A stretch of 59,365 bases of DNA from Bacillus sp. 2205SS5-2 (GTDB lineage Bacteria; Bacillota; Bacilli; Bacillales; Bacillaceae_K). Shown one piece after another: positions 35,629 to 46,772 of the stretch. Location of the stretch: NCBI RefSeq assembly GCF_037024155.1, contig NZ_JAYKTS010000027.1:1-59365 (forward strand), written 5' to 3'. Below the pieces are notes generated by a model, which had not been told where the DNA came from, ran no database searches, and was given only the letters and a program-made list of their open reading frames with translations. The stretch's first letter is position 1; the number at the start of each line of letters is the position of its first letter. A program made the position numbers and the translations under genes.

Positions 35629-36243
35629 TTGACTAATAAAATCTATTTAGATATTGTCCAAAAGATTAAAGAAATTATTTCGGACGAACATCTGCAACCA
35701 GGAGATAAGTTACCATCAGAACGAGTGTTAACGGAGCGCCTACAAGTTGGGCGTTCCTCTGTTAGAGAAGCACTTCGAGCATTAGAACTTTTAGGGCTGA
35801 TAGAAACTCGTAGAGGTGAAGGCACGTTTTTAAGAGATTTCCGAGATCATCACTTAGTTGAATTGTTGGGGATGTTTATTCTACAAGACGAGCAAGCTCA
35901 AAAGGATGTTCAACAAACCAAGTTTTTTTTAGAATTTGAATGTATACATTCCTTACAAAAACGTGCTGTGAATGAACCCCTATCAGATGAATTTAACGAA
36001 TTGATTGATAAGGTCGAAAAAAATCAAATGAGTGGAAATGAAGTCATGCAATGCCTTTTCTCTTTTCATCATAACCGCCTATTATTTAAAATTTGGTTGG
36101 TCTTGCAGGATTATGCAAACAAAGAAGATGAATCGATGAATGAGAAAGAAAAAACACATTGGATTATCTTATTACAGGAACTCCTGAATCAAAACTCAGA
36201 AAAAATATTAACTGAATTTTCAGCGATAAAAAATTTGTCGTAA
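35629..36243 (+). CDS. FadR-subfamily GntR transcriptional regulator
   Basis: 204 residues from TTG 35629; ATG 35617 would overlap the only plausible ribosome binding site (AAGGA 35613-35617). Winged helix at residues about 5-72 with the GntR signature LQPGDKLPSERVLTERLQVGRSSVREALRALELLGLIE read in two parts. The C-terminal FCD-type helical domain is short and lacks an obvious metal-binding His set, so the ligand may be non-standard. Directly follows the malic enzyme and precedes accDA. The TGGTCAGACCA palindrome upstream of ytsJ is its likely operator. Confidence 0.82.
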   Translation: MTNKIYLDIVQKIKEIISDEHLQPGDKLPSERVLTERLQVGRSSVREALRALELLGLIETRRGEGTFLRDFRDHHLVELLGMFILQDEQAQKDVQQTKFFLEFECIHSLQKRAVNEPLSDEFNELIDKVEKNQMSGNEVMQCLFSFHHNRLLFKIWLVLQDYANKEDESMNEKEKTHWIILLQELLNQNSEKILTEFSAIKNLS

Positions 36244-36323
36244 GAGTACTGACAGTTTGCAACATTATTTTATGTACCTTTCCGTTACATTGTAAAGGCA
36301 GGCCTATTCGGAAAAGCCAGTTG

Positions 36324-36362
36324 ATAGTTGACAGGCTATCAGGAGGTTAACTGTTTTTAACC
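36324..36362 (+). promoter_or_regulatory. Structured accD leader with an unused strong Shine-Dalgarno
   Basis: A hairpin (TTGATAG 36321-36327 / CTATCA 36335-36340) is followed at once by AGGAGG (36341-36346) and a second hairpin (GGTTAA 36345-36350 / TTAACC 36357-36362). No ATG, GTG or TTG lies at usable distance from this AGGAGG; accD has its own site further on. Confidence 0.4.
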
Positions 36363-36398
36363 TATTTGTTGAATATTACTGGACAAGGGGGATTCACA

Positions 36399-37247
36399 TT
36401 GCTCAAGGAATTATTTTCGAAAAGTAAGAAGAAAAAGTATGCCACAATACCATCAGAATCGGCAAAGCAAGATGTGCCAGAAGGTATTATGACTAAATGT
36501 CCAAGTTGTCGCAAAATTATGTATAGGAAAGAATTACAAAAAAATTGTAAGGTTTGCTTGCATTGTCATTATCATCATCCGATGAGTAGTGATGAAAGGA
36601 TTAAAAGTTTTATTGATGTCGGGTCCTTTAGCCAATTAGATAAAGAGCTAATTTCAGAAAATCCCTTACAATTCCCAGGGTATATTGAAAAAATTGAAAA
36701 AGACCGTGAAAAAACAAATTTAAATGAAGCTGTTGTAACGGGGGTTGGCAAAGTGAGTGACCATGAAGTTGTGGTTGCAATCATGGATTCTCGCTTTCGC
36801 ATGGGAAGTATGGGATCCGTAGTAGGTGAGAAAATCACTAGAGCTATTGAAGAAGCAAGTCATCGTGGGTGTCCTTTTATTATATTTACAGCAAGCGGTG
36901 GTGCCCGTATGCAAGAAGGAGTACTTTCACTGATGCAAATGGCTAAAACAAGTGCAGCATTGAAGCATTTTAGCGAAAAAGGCGGCTTGTTCATTTCCAT
37001 CATGACCCACCCGACGACAGGAGGAGTTTCAGCCAGTTTTGCCTCTCTCGGAGACTATAATTTTGCTGAGCCAGGGGCTCTTATTGGATTTGCCGGACGG
37101 AGAATCATTGAACAAACGATTCGAGAAGATTTGCCTGAAGATTTTCAAACAGCGGAGTTTTTATTGAAGCATGGTCAACTTGATGGAGTAATCTCTAGAC
37201 AAGAGCTTAAGGAAAAAATGACCATCATACTAGACATTCATTCTTAA
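36399..37247 (+). CDS. accD: Acetyl-CoA carboxylase carboxyltransferase beta subunit
   Basis: 282 residues. With AccA it transfers the carboxyl group from biotin to acetyl-CoA, giving malonyl-CoA. The N-terminal zinc ribbon is CPSC ... CKVCLHC (C-x2-C ... C-x2-C, residues about 32-54); the crotonase-like core contains [18 protein letters not shown] and [23 protein letters not shown] (36385-36391) fits TTG 36399, which gives [18 protein letters not shown] as in other Bacilli; the frame extends further upstream. accA follows 14 bp later. Confidence 0.94.
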   Translation: MLKELFSKSKKKKYATIPSESAKQDVPEGIMTKCPSCRKIMYRKELQKNCKVCLHCHYHHPMSSDERIKSFIDVGSFSQLDKELISENPLQFPGYIEKIEKDREKTNLNEAVVTGVGKVSDHEVVVAIMDSRFRMGSMGSVVGEKITRAIEEASHRGCPFIIFTASGGARMQEGVLSLMQMAKTSAALKHFSEKGGLFISIMTHPTTGGVSASFASLGDYNFAEPGALIGFAGRRIIEQTIREDLPEDFQTAEFLLKHGQLDGVISRQELKEKMTIILDIHS

Positions 37248-37261
37248 GGGAGGGTTCAAAG

Positions 37262-38239
37262 TTGGCTAATGAATTAGAATTTGAGAAACCGGTTTTAGAA
37301 TTGAAAAAGAAAATCAAAGAATTAAAAGAGTTTACCAACCAATCAGATGTTGACTTTACCTTAGAGATTGAGAAATTAGAGGAAAGGCTTCAAAAGCTTG
37401 AAAGTGAAGTCTATTCGAATATGAAACCATGGGAACGGGTTCAAGTGGCTCGCCATCCGAACAGACCCACAACGCTAGACTATATTAAGTTTCTGTTTTC
37501 TGATTTTTTTGAGGTTCATGGAGATCGACTTTTTGGTGATGATGCCGCTATTGTAGGTGGAATTGCCAAATTCGAAGAACAGCCTGTCACGGTAATCGGT
37601 CATCAACGCGGCAAAGACACGAAGGAAAATATTCGCCGGAATTTTGGAATGCCACATCCTGAAGGATACAGAAAGGCATTGCGGTTAATGAAACAAGCAG
37701 AAAAATTTAATCGACCAATCGTTTGTTTTATTGATACGAAAGGAGCCTACCCAGGGAAAGCTGCAGAAGAGAGAGGTCAAAGCGAAGCAATCGCCAGAAA
37801 CCTATTTGAGATGGCAGGTTTAACCGTTCCCATCATTTGCATCGTCATTGGTGAAGGTGGTAGTGGTGGGGCTCTAGGGCTAGGGGTTGGAGATCGAATT
37901 CATATGCTCGAGAATTCAACCTACTCCGTTATTTCTCCAGAAGGAGCTGCGGCGATTCTGTGGAAAGATGCATCTAAAGCCAAGCATGCGGCAGAGACGA
38001 TGAAAATAACAGCTCCAGATTTAAAGGAACTTGGTGTGATTGATGAAATCATTACTGAAGTTCAAGGGGGAGCACATAAAGATGTGAAAGAGCAAGCAGA
38101 TAATATCCGGAAGGTTTTACATTATTCCTTGAAGGAATTATCTGAACTTGACTCAGCCCAAATCATTCAAAAAAGATACGAAAAATATAAAGCTATTGGT
38201 AAGTATACCGTTTTAAATGACTTAACAGGGGTAAACTGA
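37262..38239 (+). CDS. accA: Acetyl-CoA carboxylase carboxyltransferase alpha subunit
   Basis: 325 residues, the partner of AccD. A coiled N-terminus (residues 1-50) leads to the crotonase-fold domain: [19 protein letters not shown] (near 103-121), [18 protein letters not shown] (near 162) and [17 protein letters not shown] (near 196). TTG start at 37262 with GGGAGGG 8 nt upstream. accDA operon ends at a terminator at 38239-38262. pfkA and pyk follow under a separate promoter. Confidence 0.95.
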   Translation: MANELEFEKPVLELKKKIKELKEFTNQSDVDFTLEIEKLEERLQKLESEVYSNMKPWERVQVARHPNRPTTLDYIKFLFSDFFEVHGDRLFGDDAAIVGGIAKFEEQPVTVIGHQRGKDTKENIRRNFGMPHPEGYRKALRLMKQAEKFNRPIVCFIDTKGAYPGKAAEERGQSEAIARNLFEMAGLTVPIICIVIGEGGSGGALGLGVGDRIHMLENSTYSVISPEGAAAILWKDASKAKHAAETMKITAPDLKELGVIDEIITEVQGGAHKDVKEQADNIRKVLHYSLKELSELDSAQIIQKRYEKYKAIGKYTVLNDLTGVN

Positions 38240-38262
38240 AAACGTGCACCAGTGCACGTTTT
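38239..38262 (+). terminator. Terminator of accDA
   Basis: 11-bp stem AAAACGTGCAC / GTGCACGTTTT with loop CA, then more T. Confidence 0.88.
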
Positions 38263-38500
38263 TTACTATTGCAATAGGTGAAAATAATACATATTAAGGC
38301 ATACTACCTTAATATGGGTATATAAAACGCTTCCATTTAACGGACTATTTCGTCTTTTTGTTTTCGTCACATCCTTGTATTGAGAAGGTTGATTCTTCGT
38401 GTTATTTTAGATTTAATAAATATTTTTATGACCATAATAATATTGTCATCTAACTAATATTCCTTGCATTATGTGAAGTCAGTAACATGGTCATGTATAG

Positions 38501-39493
<993 letters not shown>

Positions 39494-39525
39494 TATAATT
39501 ATTCAACTACCTGGAGGTAAAAATG

Positions 39526-41286
39526 ATGAGAAAAACGAAAATTGTTTGTACAATTGGTCCTGCAAGTGAAAGTGTAGAAATGTTAACCAAGTTAGTAGAT
39601 GCCGGTTTAAACGTAACACGTTTAAATTTTTCACATGGTAACTTTGAAGAACATGGTGAGCGAATCAAAAATATTCGTGAAGTATCCGAAACTACTGGGA
39701 AAACTATTGGGATCCTTCTTGATACCAAAGGTCCTGAAATTCGCACACATACAATGCAAGATGGTGCAATTGAGCTTGAAACAGGCGATGAAATTATACT
39801 CTCCATGACAGAAGTTGTTGGGACAAATGAAAAATTCTCTATAACTTATGAAGGATTAATGGATGATGTACATGTTGGTTCTCGTATCCTTCTTGATGAT
39901 GGATTGATTGGATTAGAAGTGCTTGAAATTGACCAGACGGCTAAAGAAATCCGCACTAAAATTTTAAATGGCGGAACACTTAAAAATAAAAAAGGTGTCA
40001 ATGTGCCAGGTGTGTCGGTGAAACTTCCGGGAATCACAGACAAGGATGCAAGCGATATTCGTTTCGGAATCGAGCAAGGTGTCGATTACATTGCAGCTTC
40101 GTTTGTGCGACGTGCCTCAGATGTATTAGAGATTCGCCAATTATTAGAAGAAAATAATGCACCACATATTCAAATCATTCCAAAAATCGAAAATCAAGAA
40201 GGTGTTGACAACATCGATGAAATTTTGGAAGTGTCTGATGGATTGATGGTCGCTCGTGGAGACTTAGGTGTTGAAATTCCAGCAGAAGAAGTACCACTAG
40301 TTCAAAAAGAGCTTATTCGCAAGTGTAATGCACTTGGAAAGCCAGTTATTACAGCAACCCAAATGTTAGATTCCATGCAAAGAAATCCACGCCCAACAAG
40401 AGCAGAAGCAAGTGACGTTGCAAATGCAATTTTTGACGGAACAGATGCGATTATGCTTTCAGGAGAAACAGCTGCTGGATCTTACCCAGTTGAAGCTGTT
40501 CAAACCATGCATAATATAGCTTCACGTGCCGAAGATGCTCTAGATTATAATGAAATTCTTTCAAACTGTAGCAAGAATTCTGAGCGCAATATGACGGATG
40601 CAATTGGACAATCAGTTGCTCACACAGCAATTAACTTAGAAGTGAATGCTATTGTTGCTCCAACAGAAAGTGGTCATACGGCTAAAATGATCTCTAAATA
40701 CCGTCCAAAAGCTCCAATCATTGCGGTTACAGGAAATGCTTCTGTATCACGTGGATTAGCACTTGTATGGGGAGTTCACCCACTTGTTGGCTCTACGGTT
40801 ACTACTACTGATGAAATGCTAGATATGGCTGTAGAAACTAGTTTAAACCATAATAAAATTAAACACGGTGATTTAGTCGTGATCACAGCCGGAGTACCAA
40901 TTGGTGAATCTGGTACAACCAACTTAATGAAGATTCATATCGTTGGGGATGTGTTAGTGAAAGGTCAAGGAATTGGACGTAAATCAGCATACGGGAAAGC
41001 AATTATTGCTAAAAATGCAAGTGAAGCTATTGAAAAGGTTCAACCTGGCTCCGTCCTTGTGACCTTAGGTTCCGATAAAGAGATGGTTCCAGCGATTGAA
41101 AAATGTTCTGCTCTTATTACTGAAGAGGGTGGTTTAACAAGCCATGCAGCCGTTGTGGGCATTTCTCTGGGGATTCCAGTTATAGTCGGCGTTGAAAATG
41201 CTACGACGCTAATTGAAGATAATCAAGAAATCACTGTAGATGCTACTCGTGGTGTCATCTACAACGGACATGCATCCGTCCTATAA
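39526..41286 (+). CDS. pyk: Pyruvate kinase with extra C-terminal domain
   Basis: 586 residues. Converts phosphoenolpyruvate and ADP to pyruvate and ATP. Barrel blocks: [37 protein letters not shown] (catalytic Lys), [10 protein letters not shown] and the MLDSM loop. The last ~110 residues add the Bacillus-type PEP-utiliser-like domain with [22 protein letters not shown] 39523 is only 5 nt from GGAGG; ATG 39526 matches the family start. Terminator 41360-41400. Confidence 0.96.
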   Translation: MRKTKIVCTIGPASESVEMLTKLVDAGLNVTRLNFSHGNFEEHGERIKNIREVSETTGKTIGILLDTKGPEIRTHTMQDGAIELETGDEIILSMTEVVGTNEKFSITYEGLMDDVHVGSRILLDDGLIGLEVLEIDQTAKEIRTKILNGGTLKNKKGVNVPGVSVKLPGITDKDASDIRFGIEQGVDYIAASFVRRASDVLEIRQLLEENNAPHIQIIPKIENQEGVDNIDEILEVSDGLMVARGDLGVEIPAEEVPLVQKELIRKCNALGKPVITATQMLDSMQRNPRPTRAEASDVANAIFDGTDAIMLSGETAAGSYPVEAVQTMHNIASRAEDALDYNEILSNCSKNSERNMTDAIGQSVAHTAINLEVNAIVAPTESGHTAKMISKYRPKAPIIAVTGNASVSRGLALVWGVHPLVGSTVTTTDEMLDMAVETSLNHNKIKHGDLVVITAGVPIGESGTTNLMKIHIVGDVLVKGQGIGRKSAYGKAIIAKNASEAIEKVQPGSVLVTLGSDKEMVPAIEKCSALITEEGGLTSHAAVVGISLGIPVIVGVENATTLIEDNQEITVDATRGVIYNGHASVL

Positions 41287-41359
41287 TTTAGTAACACTGC
41301 TTGTCGGTGAGGATTATGTAACTTATCTTTAATAAAGGGAATCCTTTTCCTGGTATATA

Positions 41360-41400
41360 AAAAAACCAACTCCCTACATTTCATAGGGAGTTGGTTTTTT
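41360..41400 (+). terminator. Terminator of pfkA-pyk
   Basis: 17-bp perfect stem (41360-41376 / 41384-41400), T6 tail inside the 3' arm. Confidence 0.9.
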
Positions 41401-41436
41401 GCTCTTTACGCCAGCATAAATCATTCATATCTTGCA

Positions 41437-41474
41437 ATTCATTTAGGTTTTTTATTCAAAAAACCTAAATGAAT
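41437..41474. repeat. Isolated 17-bp perfect inverted repeat
   Basis: Two 17-bp arms (41437-41453 and 41458-41474) around a 4-nt loop ATTC. The arms carry T6 and A6 next to the loop, so it is not a standard terminator. Confidence 0.7.
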
Positions 41475-41561
41475 CCTAGAAACCTACCAACATAAAGAAG
41501 TATTGTCTAGTACAATAACAACCTTCATTTTAGGGCGAATTGTAGGTGGCCCACATTTTTG

Positions 41562-41588
41562 TTGTAGAAATGGAGGGTATGGTATACT
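41562..41588 (+). promoter_or_regulatory. Possible promoter of fxsA
   Basis: TTGTAG (41562-41567), 15 bp, TATACT (41583-41588) with TG one base upstream (extended -10). Confidence 0.45.
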
Positions 41589-41619
41589 AATGTAACGATA
41601 ACAAAGGAGGAGCTTGGCC

Positions 41620-42009
41620 ATGATGAGGTATTTATTATTTTTTCTAATTATCGTTCCTGCATTAGAAATTGGTTTGCTTATCTATTCTGGACAAACCTTA
41701 GGTGCTCCGGCAACGATTTTACTAATCATATTGACTGGAATATTTGGCGCATATCTTGCTAAAAAACAGGGCTTAGAAACGTTGAAATCCGCACAATCAC
41801 AGCTTCAATTTGGTCAACTTCCAGGTATGGCTATAGTGGACGGATTGTGTATTTTAGTCGGTGGGGTGGTGCTATTGACTCCAGGGTTTATCACGGATGC
41901 AATTGGCTTCTTTCTACTCATTCCAACAACAAGGAAATTTGTCAAGCCCCTTATTTTTAAGATTTTTAAACGTTGGATCAATAATAAATCAATTATAATA
42001 CACAGATAA
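41620..42009 (+). CDS. fxsA: FxsA-family membrane protein
   Basis: 129 residues, three to four hydrophobic segments (about 3-20, 26-45, 70-92) in a typical FxsA core: MRYLLFFLIIVPALEIGLLI, GIFGAYLAKKQGLETLKS, LLTPGFITDAIGFFLLIP. In E. coli FxsA overproduction relieves phage T7 exclusion by F plasmid; the natural role is unknown. AAAGGAGG is spaced for ATG 41620 or 41623 rather than the TTG at 41614. Corresponds to B. subtilis YtzA by position. Confidence 0.82.
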   Translation: MMRYLLFFLIIVPALEIGLLIYSGQTLGAPATILLIILTGIFGAYLAKKQGLETLKSAQSQLQFGQLPGMAIVDGLCILVGGVVLLTPGFITDAIGFFLLIPTTRKFVKPLIFKIFKRWINNKSIIIHR

Positions 42010-42036
42010 AAACGAAAGGCATCCGCCTTTCGTTTT
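42009..42036 (+). terminator. Terminator of fxsA
   Basis: 12-bp stem AAAACGAAAGGC / GCCTTTCGTTTT starting at the stop codon, T7 tail. Confidence 0.88.
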
Positions 42037-42039
42037 TTT

Positions 42040-42205
42040 ATGGCTCTTTTCGTATCCATTGTGGATATTTCATCTGATTTTTGACTAAAACCTCCATTTT
42101 TCTGTTGATTTCCATCAAAAACAGACGAAATGAGGTCTGGATCAAAGCTATATCATAGATTATTAATGTATACGAAAAGCAACAAACTTTGTGAAAACAG
42201 CCTTT
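42040..42205. mobile_element. Family II (type b) MITE
   Basis: 166 bp, ATGGCTCTTTTCGTATCCAT to the reversed end AAGGCTGTTTTCACAAAGTT; the interior GTTGATTTCCATCAAAAACA matches the 24355 copy in opposite orientation. TTTT flanks both sides. A second eroded left end (GGTTCTTTTAGAATTCATTG, from 42214) follows, then 42235-42416 is plain AT-rich spacer before the end of ytvI. Confidence 0.8.
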
Positions 42206-42416
42206 TTTTATAGGTTCTTTTAGAATTCATTGTGGATATTGAATTTCGCAGCCGAGGAAATCCCACAATATTATCAGTAAAATCGTCCGGAAAGAATTGA
42301 AAAAAGTTCCCTGAAATCTTTTTTACGATACATATAACCGTGCGAAATGTGATTTTCTTAGAGGAACCAGCCTATAAAAAAATTGGACGTAGAGCTCTAG
42401 GCACATTGAGCTCATC

Positions 42417-43535
42417 TTATGGGGTGGAATCTCCTTTTATAAAAATCCATAAATCATGGAAAATCCCTGCCCTTTTCAAAGTAGTCAAGATGACAAGCGT
42501 AACCGGGCCCACAATAAGTCCTAAAAATCCAATGAGTTTAAAACCAACAAATAGCGCAATTAAAGTAGCTAATGGATCCATACCAATGGAAGATGAAAGT
42601 ATTTTTGGTTCCATAATTTGACGTTGGATTGCCACAACAACATACAAAACGCCCAGACCGACGCCCAGCTTAATATTCCCTGTAATCAATTCAAACACCA
42701 TCCAAGGGATTAATACTGCAGCCGTTCCTAAATAGGGAATAACATCGACTAATCCGGTAACGAGGGCAATTGTTATTGCGTAATCGACTCTTAAAATAAT
42801 TAATCCTATTAATATTATAATAGTTGTTATAGAGATGAGAGTGACTTGAGCACGTAGGAATCCCAACAGAGCTTTTTTTAAATCGATAAAAACCGTTTTT
42901 CCACTTGCTTTTGCTTTAATAGGAAGGTAGTGAGCGGCAAGAGATCTGAGTTTATCCCAATCCTTGCTGATGAAAAAAGTGGCAAGGGCGGTAAAGACAA
43001 TCACTGTTGCTGCATTCGGAATCCAAGAGAATAATGTTGGTAGAAACTGAAAGAAAGTTTGCAAGAAATCCCCAGCTGAGCTTGCAATTTTTTCACCAGC
43101 ATTTTGAATGTTTGCTATAATCGTACCTTGTTGACCTGTTTCAAGGCTATTAAACAAGGAAGACATTCTCTCGTAAAATGGAATGACTTGTGCTGCAATA
43201 AAGTCTTCAGCAAACTCAACTAATGTGCGCACATGTGACGGTAGCACATTTGATAAGTAATCTGCACCCGAGACAATTTCAGTAATTAATAATGTTATTA
43301 ATCCTGCAAAAATTGCTAATATAAAGAGGATGGATATAAAAACAGCTAATGTCCTAGGCAGACGTATTTTTATTTCTAGAAAGTTGACGAGAGGATTCAT
43401 CAGAAACGCGATTATGATAGCGATGATAAAGGGATAAGTTATCGTAGATACATAGTAAGCAGCTATCATACCTGAGACAATGGAAAAAATAACAAATAAA
43501 AAGCGCAAGAACCTATGTAAGTACACTATGTTCAA
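42417..43535 (-). CDS. ytvI: Sporulation membrane protein YtvI (AI-2E transporter family)
   Basis: 372 residues, seven to eight hydrophobic segments with the AI-2E/UPF0118 layout: paired N-terminal helices, a long outer loop (about 100-165), then RVDYAITIALVTGLVDVIPYLGTAAVLIPW near 255-285. The YtvI subgroup is a sporulation-associated integral membrane family. TTG 43535 is 7 nt after AAAGGAGG; the ATG at 43556 lies inside that site's upstream part. Faces citZ across a 557-bp promoter gap. No terminator is obvious downstream. Confidence 0.85.
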   Translation of the reverse strand: MNIVYLHRFLRFLFVIFSIVSGMIAAYYVSTITYPFIIAIIIAFLMNPLVNFLEIKIRLPRTLAVFISILFILAIFAGLITLLITEIVSGADYLSNVLPSHVRTLVEFAEDFIAAQVIPFYERMSSLFNSLETGQQGTIIANIQNAGEKIASSAGDFLQTFFQFLPTLFSWIPNAATVIVFTALATFFISKDWDKLRSLAAHYLPIKAKASGKTVFIDLKKALLGFLRAQVTLISITTIIILIGLIILRVDYAITIALVTGLVDVIPYLGTAAVLIPWMVFELITGNIKLGVGLGVLYVVVAIQRQIMEPKILSSSIGMDPLATLIALFVGFKLIGFLGLIVGPVTLVILTTLKRAGIFHDLWIFIKGDSTP

Positions 43536-43879
43536 TCTAATTCCTCCTTTCTTCATATTTTACATGGAAATAGTAAAAAAAGGAATATCATTTCTTGCCT
43601 CATTACAGGGATATAGAACCCTAGTTTGCAATAACTCACAAGAGTAAGTGGTATCTATTCTAATTCCCAATAATGGAATTTAACTTTTTTGAAATAATAA
43701 TTAATCGTGTAGATTTGCAATTTTACTAATTTTCATTTATCTATAAAACAAAGAGAATAGCTATGTATGAATCTTTAATAGAATTCTATCATTCTTTAGG
43801 AAGAGATTCAGTTGAAATCCCTTTCGGACAAAAATAATGCTTTTTTAGAAAAATATTTGTCTAAATTAAGACGTTTCCA
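43536..43879. other. ytvI-citZ divergent intergenic region, distal part
   Basis: AT-rich, no gene. Candidate CcpC half sites (ATAA/TTAT dyads near 43691 and 43739) are too frequent in such DNA to be called. Confidence 0.35.
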
Positions 43880-43928
43880 TTCACAAATGTCAGATAATTG
43901 TTTATAATAGAAAATGTAAGCGTATCCT
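43880..43928 (+). promoter_or_regulatory. citZ promoter with overlapping cre
   Basis: TTCACA (43880-43885), 17 bp, TATAAT (43903-43908). TGTAAGCGTATCCT (43915-43928) fits the CcpA operator with one mismatch and lies at about +1 to +14, a repressing position. B. subtilis citZ is also repressed by CcpA. Confidence 0.72.
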
Positions 43929-44092
43929 AAAGAAGGACGAGTCTAGCTGAACTTTCTGAAGATGAATTGAGCGAACGCTCGACAGGGTTTTATTTTAGGG
44001 AAACAGGGAATATTTATTGAATCAAGCCGAAAGGCATAATTGCTTAATTGCATTGGGAAACCTGAATAAATCGAAGTAAAGGGGAGATTATG
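43929..44092 (+). promoter_or_regulatory. Long citZ 5' leader
   Basis: About 165 nt of untranslated leader with small hairpins (TTGAGCGAACGCTCGA near 43966; AAGCCGAAAGGC near 44024). In B. subtilis the citZ leader is a target of aconitase acting as RNA-binding protein; whether this one folds likewise is unknown. Confidence 0.4.
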
Positions 44093-45211
44093 ATGACTGC
44101 AACACGCGGACTTGAAGGAATAGTTGCTACCACTTCTTCAATCAGTTCCATTATCGAAGACACACTTACATATGTGGGGTACAACATTGATGACCTTGCT
44201 AATCATGCTAGTTTTGAAGAGGTTATTTACTTATTATGGCATTTGCGTCTTCCGAATCAAGCAGAATTAGAGGAATTTAGAACACAATTAGCAGATGAGT
44301 ACGAATTACCTACACAAGTGCTTGAACATTTTAAAGCATATCCCATTGATTCAGTTCATCCTATGGGCGCACTTCGTACAGCGGTATCACTTTTAGGATT
44401 GTATGATGAAGAAGCAGATGTAATGGATGAAGAGGCAAATTATCGCAAAGCAATTCGATTGCAAGCAAAAATGCCAGCCATTGTGACGGCATTCTCTCGT
44501 ATTCGCAATGGTCAAGAGCCTGTTGCACCGCGCAAAGATCTAAGTTTTGCGGCTAACTTCTTATACATGTTAACAGGAAAAGAGCCTGAACCAATCGAAG
44601 TAGAAGCTTTTAATAAGGCATTAGTCCTGCACGCTGACCACGAATTAAATGCGTCAACTTTCACAGCTCGTGTATGTGTAGCAACACTTTCAGACGTGTA
44701 CTCAGGAGTAACAGCTGCGATTGGAGCACTCAAAGGACCTCTTCACGGAGGGGCAAATGAGCAAGTCATGAAGATGTTAACCGAAATTGATTCTGTAGCG
44801 AATGTAGATACTTTCATTCGAGAAAAGTTAGACCGTAAAGAAAAAATCATGGGCTTTGGCCACCGTGTATATCGTGAAGGAGATCCAAGAGCAAAACATC
44901 TTCGTGATATGTCCAAAAAATTAACTGAAATTAGTGGAGAGAAAAAATGGTATGAGATGTCGATAAAGATTGAAGAAATCGTTACGTCTGAAAAAAATCT
45001 TCCACCTAATGTAGATTTCTATTCTGCGTCTGTTTATCACAGCTTAAATATTGATCATGACTTGTTCACGCCAATATTTGCAGTAAGCCGTGTATCTGGA
45101 TGGCTTGCTCATATTCTTGAACAATATTCGAACAACCGTCTTATTCGTCCGCGTGCAGATTACACAGGTCCTGGTAAACAAGAATATACACCAATTGATC
45201 AAAGAGGCTAG
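44093..45211 (+). CDS. citZ: Citrate synthase II
   Basis: 372 residues. Condenses acetyl-CoA and oxaloacetate, entry to the TCA cycle. Opening TATRGLEGIVATTSSIS, the catalytic His in LHADHELNAST (near 185) and GPLHGGANEQV (near 219), GFGHRVYREGDPRA (near 258-271) and catalytic Asp in PPNVDFYSASVYH (near 308). GGGGAGA is spaced for ATG 44093. First gene of citZ-icd-mdh. Confidence 0.96.
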   Translation: MTATRGLEGIVATTSSISSIIEDTLTYVGYNIDDLANHASFEEVIYLLWHLRLPNQAELEEFRTQLADEYELPTQVLEHFKAYPIDSVHPMGALRTAVSLLGLYDEEADVMDEEANYRKAIRLQAKMPAIVTAFSRIRNGQEPVAPRKDLSFAANFLYMLTGKEPEPIEVEAFNKALVLHADHELNASTFTARVCVATLSDVYSGVTAAIGALKGPLHGGANEQVMKMLTEIDSVANVDTFIREKLDRKEKIMGFGHRVYREGDPRAKHLRDMSKKLTEISGEKKWYEMSIKIEEIVTSEKNLPPNVDFYSASVYHSLNIDHDLFTPIFAVSRVSGWLAHILEQYSNNRLIRPRADYTGPGKQEYTPIDQRG

Positions 45212-45373
45212 GATTTTACAAATGGAAAAAATATTGGTGTAATGGATAAGTAATAAAATACAGGTTTTGCAGATTTTCAGCTAACCATATTGTTTGTTAA
45301 AACACGCAGTAAAGTATGCTGTCTGTTGGAAGCCCTTAAATGTAGGGTCGATGGATTGCGTCCGCTGTTTAGA

Positions 45374-45400
45374 GTTAGAAGAAAACTCTTCTAACTTTTT
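45374..45400 (+). terminator. Terminator/attenuator between citZ and icd
   Basis: 8-bp stem GTTAGAAG / CTTCTAAC, 6-nt loop, T5. It ends 11 nt before the icd ribosome binding site, so citZ and icd are probably only partly co-transcribed. Confidence 0.7.
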
Positions 45401-45423
45401 ATCATGAATTGGAGGGAATTAGC

Positions 45424-46692
45424 ATGTCACAAGGCGAAAAAATCACAGTACAAAATGGAGTACTTAACGTACCCAATCATCCAGTTGTCCCATTTATTGA
45501 AGGTGATGGAATTGGACCAGATATTTGGGCAGCAGCTTCTCGTGTCTTGGACGCAGCGGTTGAAAAGGCCTATAAAGGCGAGCGTAAAATTTCTTGGAAA
45601 GAAGTTTATGCAGGAGAGAAAGCATTCAATAAAACAGGTGAATGGCTACCTGCTGAAACTTTAGATACTATTCGTGAATACTTTATCGCAATCAAAGGGC
45701 CACTTACTACCCCAGTAGGTGGAGGTATTCGTTCTCTAAACGTAGCTCTTCGTCAAGAATTAGATCTTTTCGTATGTTTACGTCCTGTACGTTATTTTGA
45801 CGGTGTTCCATCTCCAATTAAGCGCCCTGAAGATACCGATATGGTGATTTTTCGTGAAAACACGGAAGATATTTATGCAGGTATTGAATATGCGGAAGGT
45901 TCAGATGAAGTGAAAAAACTGATCAACTTCCTGCAACAAGAAATGGGCGTTTCAAAAATCCGTTTCCCAGAAACATCTGGAATCGGAATCAAGCCCGTTT
46001 CTGAAGAGGGAACAAGTAGACTAGTTCGTGCAGCAATTAACTATGCCATTAAAGAGGGTCGTAAATCTGTCACACTAGTTCACAAAGGAAACATCATGAA
46101 GTTTACTGAAGGTGCCTTCAAAAATTGGGGTTATGAGCTAGCTGAGAAGGAATTTGGGGACAAAGTCTTTACTTGGGCTCAATACGATAAAATTAAAGAA
46201 GCACAAGGTGCGGATGCAGCTAACAAAGCTCAAGCAGAAGCAGAGGCAGCAGGTAAGATCATTGTCAAAGATTCAATTGCTGATATCTTCTTACAACAAA
46301 TTTTAACTCGTCCGAAAGAGTTCGATGTTGTGGCTACCATGAACCTAAACGGAGACTACATTTCTGACGCCTTAGCTGCACAAGTTGGTGGAATTGGGAT
46401 TGCTCCAGGAGCAAACATAAACTACGAAACGGGACATGCAATCTTTGAAGCTACGCATGGTACAGCTCCGAAGTATGCTGGTTTAGATAAAGTTAATCCG
46501 TCTTCAGTAATTCTTTCAGGTGTATTACTTCTTGAACACTTAGGTTGGACGGAAGCGGCGAGTTTAATTACTGCATCGATGGAAAAAACAATTGCCTCAA
46601 AAGTGGTCACTTATGATTTTGCTCGATTAATGGATGGTGCAACGGAAGTTAAAGCATCTGAGTTTGGAACTGCACTTATCGAAAACCTATAA
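45424..46692 (+). CDS. icd: Isocitrate dehydrogenase (NADP)
   Basis: 422 residues. Oxidative decarboxylation of isocitrate to 2-oxoglutarate. [17 protein letters not shown] at the N-terminus, substrate-binding [13 protein letters not shown] (near 101, contains the Ser that is phosphorylated in enteric enzymes), [14 protein letters not shown] (near 143-156), [11 protein letters not shown] (near 220) and the NADP region [19 protein letters not shown] (near 343). ATG 45424 has GGAGGG 6-8 nt upstream; earlier TTG codons in frame are ignored. Confidence 0.96.
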   Translation: MSQGEKITVQNGVLNVPNHPVVPFIEGDGIGPDIWAAASRVLDAAVEKAYKGERKISWKEVYAGEKAFNKTGEWLPAETLDTIREYFIAIKGPLTTPVGGGIRSLNVALRQELDLFVCLRPVRYFDGVPSPIKRPEDTDMVIFRENTEDIYAGIEYAEGSDEVKKLINFLQQEMGVSKIRFPETSGIGIKPVSEEGTSRLVRAAINYAIKEGRKSVTLVHKGNIMKFTEGAFKNWGYELAEKEFGDKVFTWAQYDKIKEAQGADAANKAQAEAEAAGKIIVKDSIADIFLQQILTRPKEFDVVATMNLNGDYISDALAAQVGGIGIAPGANINYETGHAIFEATHGTAPKYAGLDKVNPSSVILSGVLLLEHLGWTEAASLITASMEKTIASKVVTYDFARLMDGATEVKASEFGTALIENL

Positions 46693-46772
46693 AAATATAA
46701 CAAAAGCTGCTCTGTACTAGTAGATGTGCGGGCAGCTACTACATATTTAACGAAAATAAGGGGGAGATACTT

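Noticed and set aside
43691-43745. CcpC half sites before citZ
   Set aside because: ATAA/TTAT dyads are too common in this AT-rich stretch to support a site.
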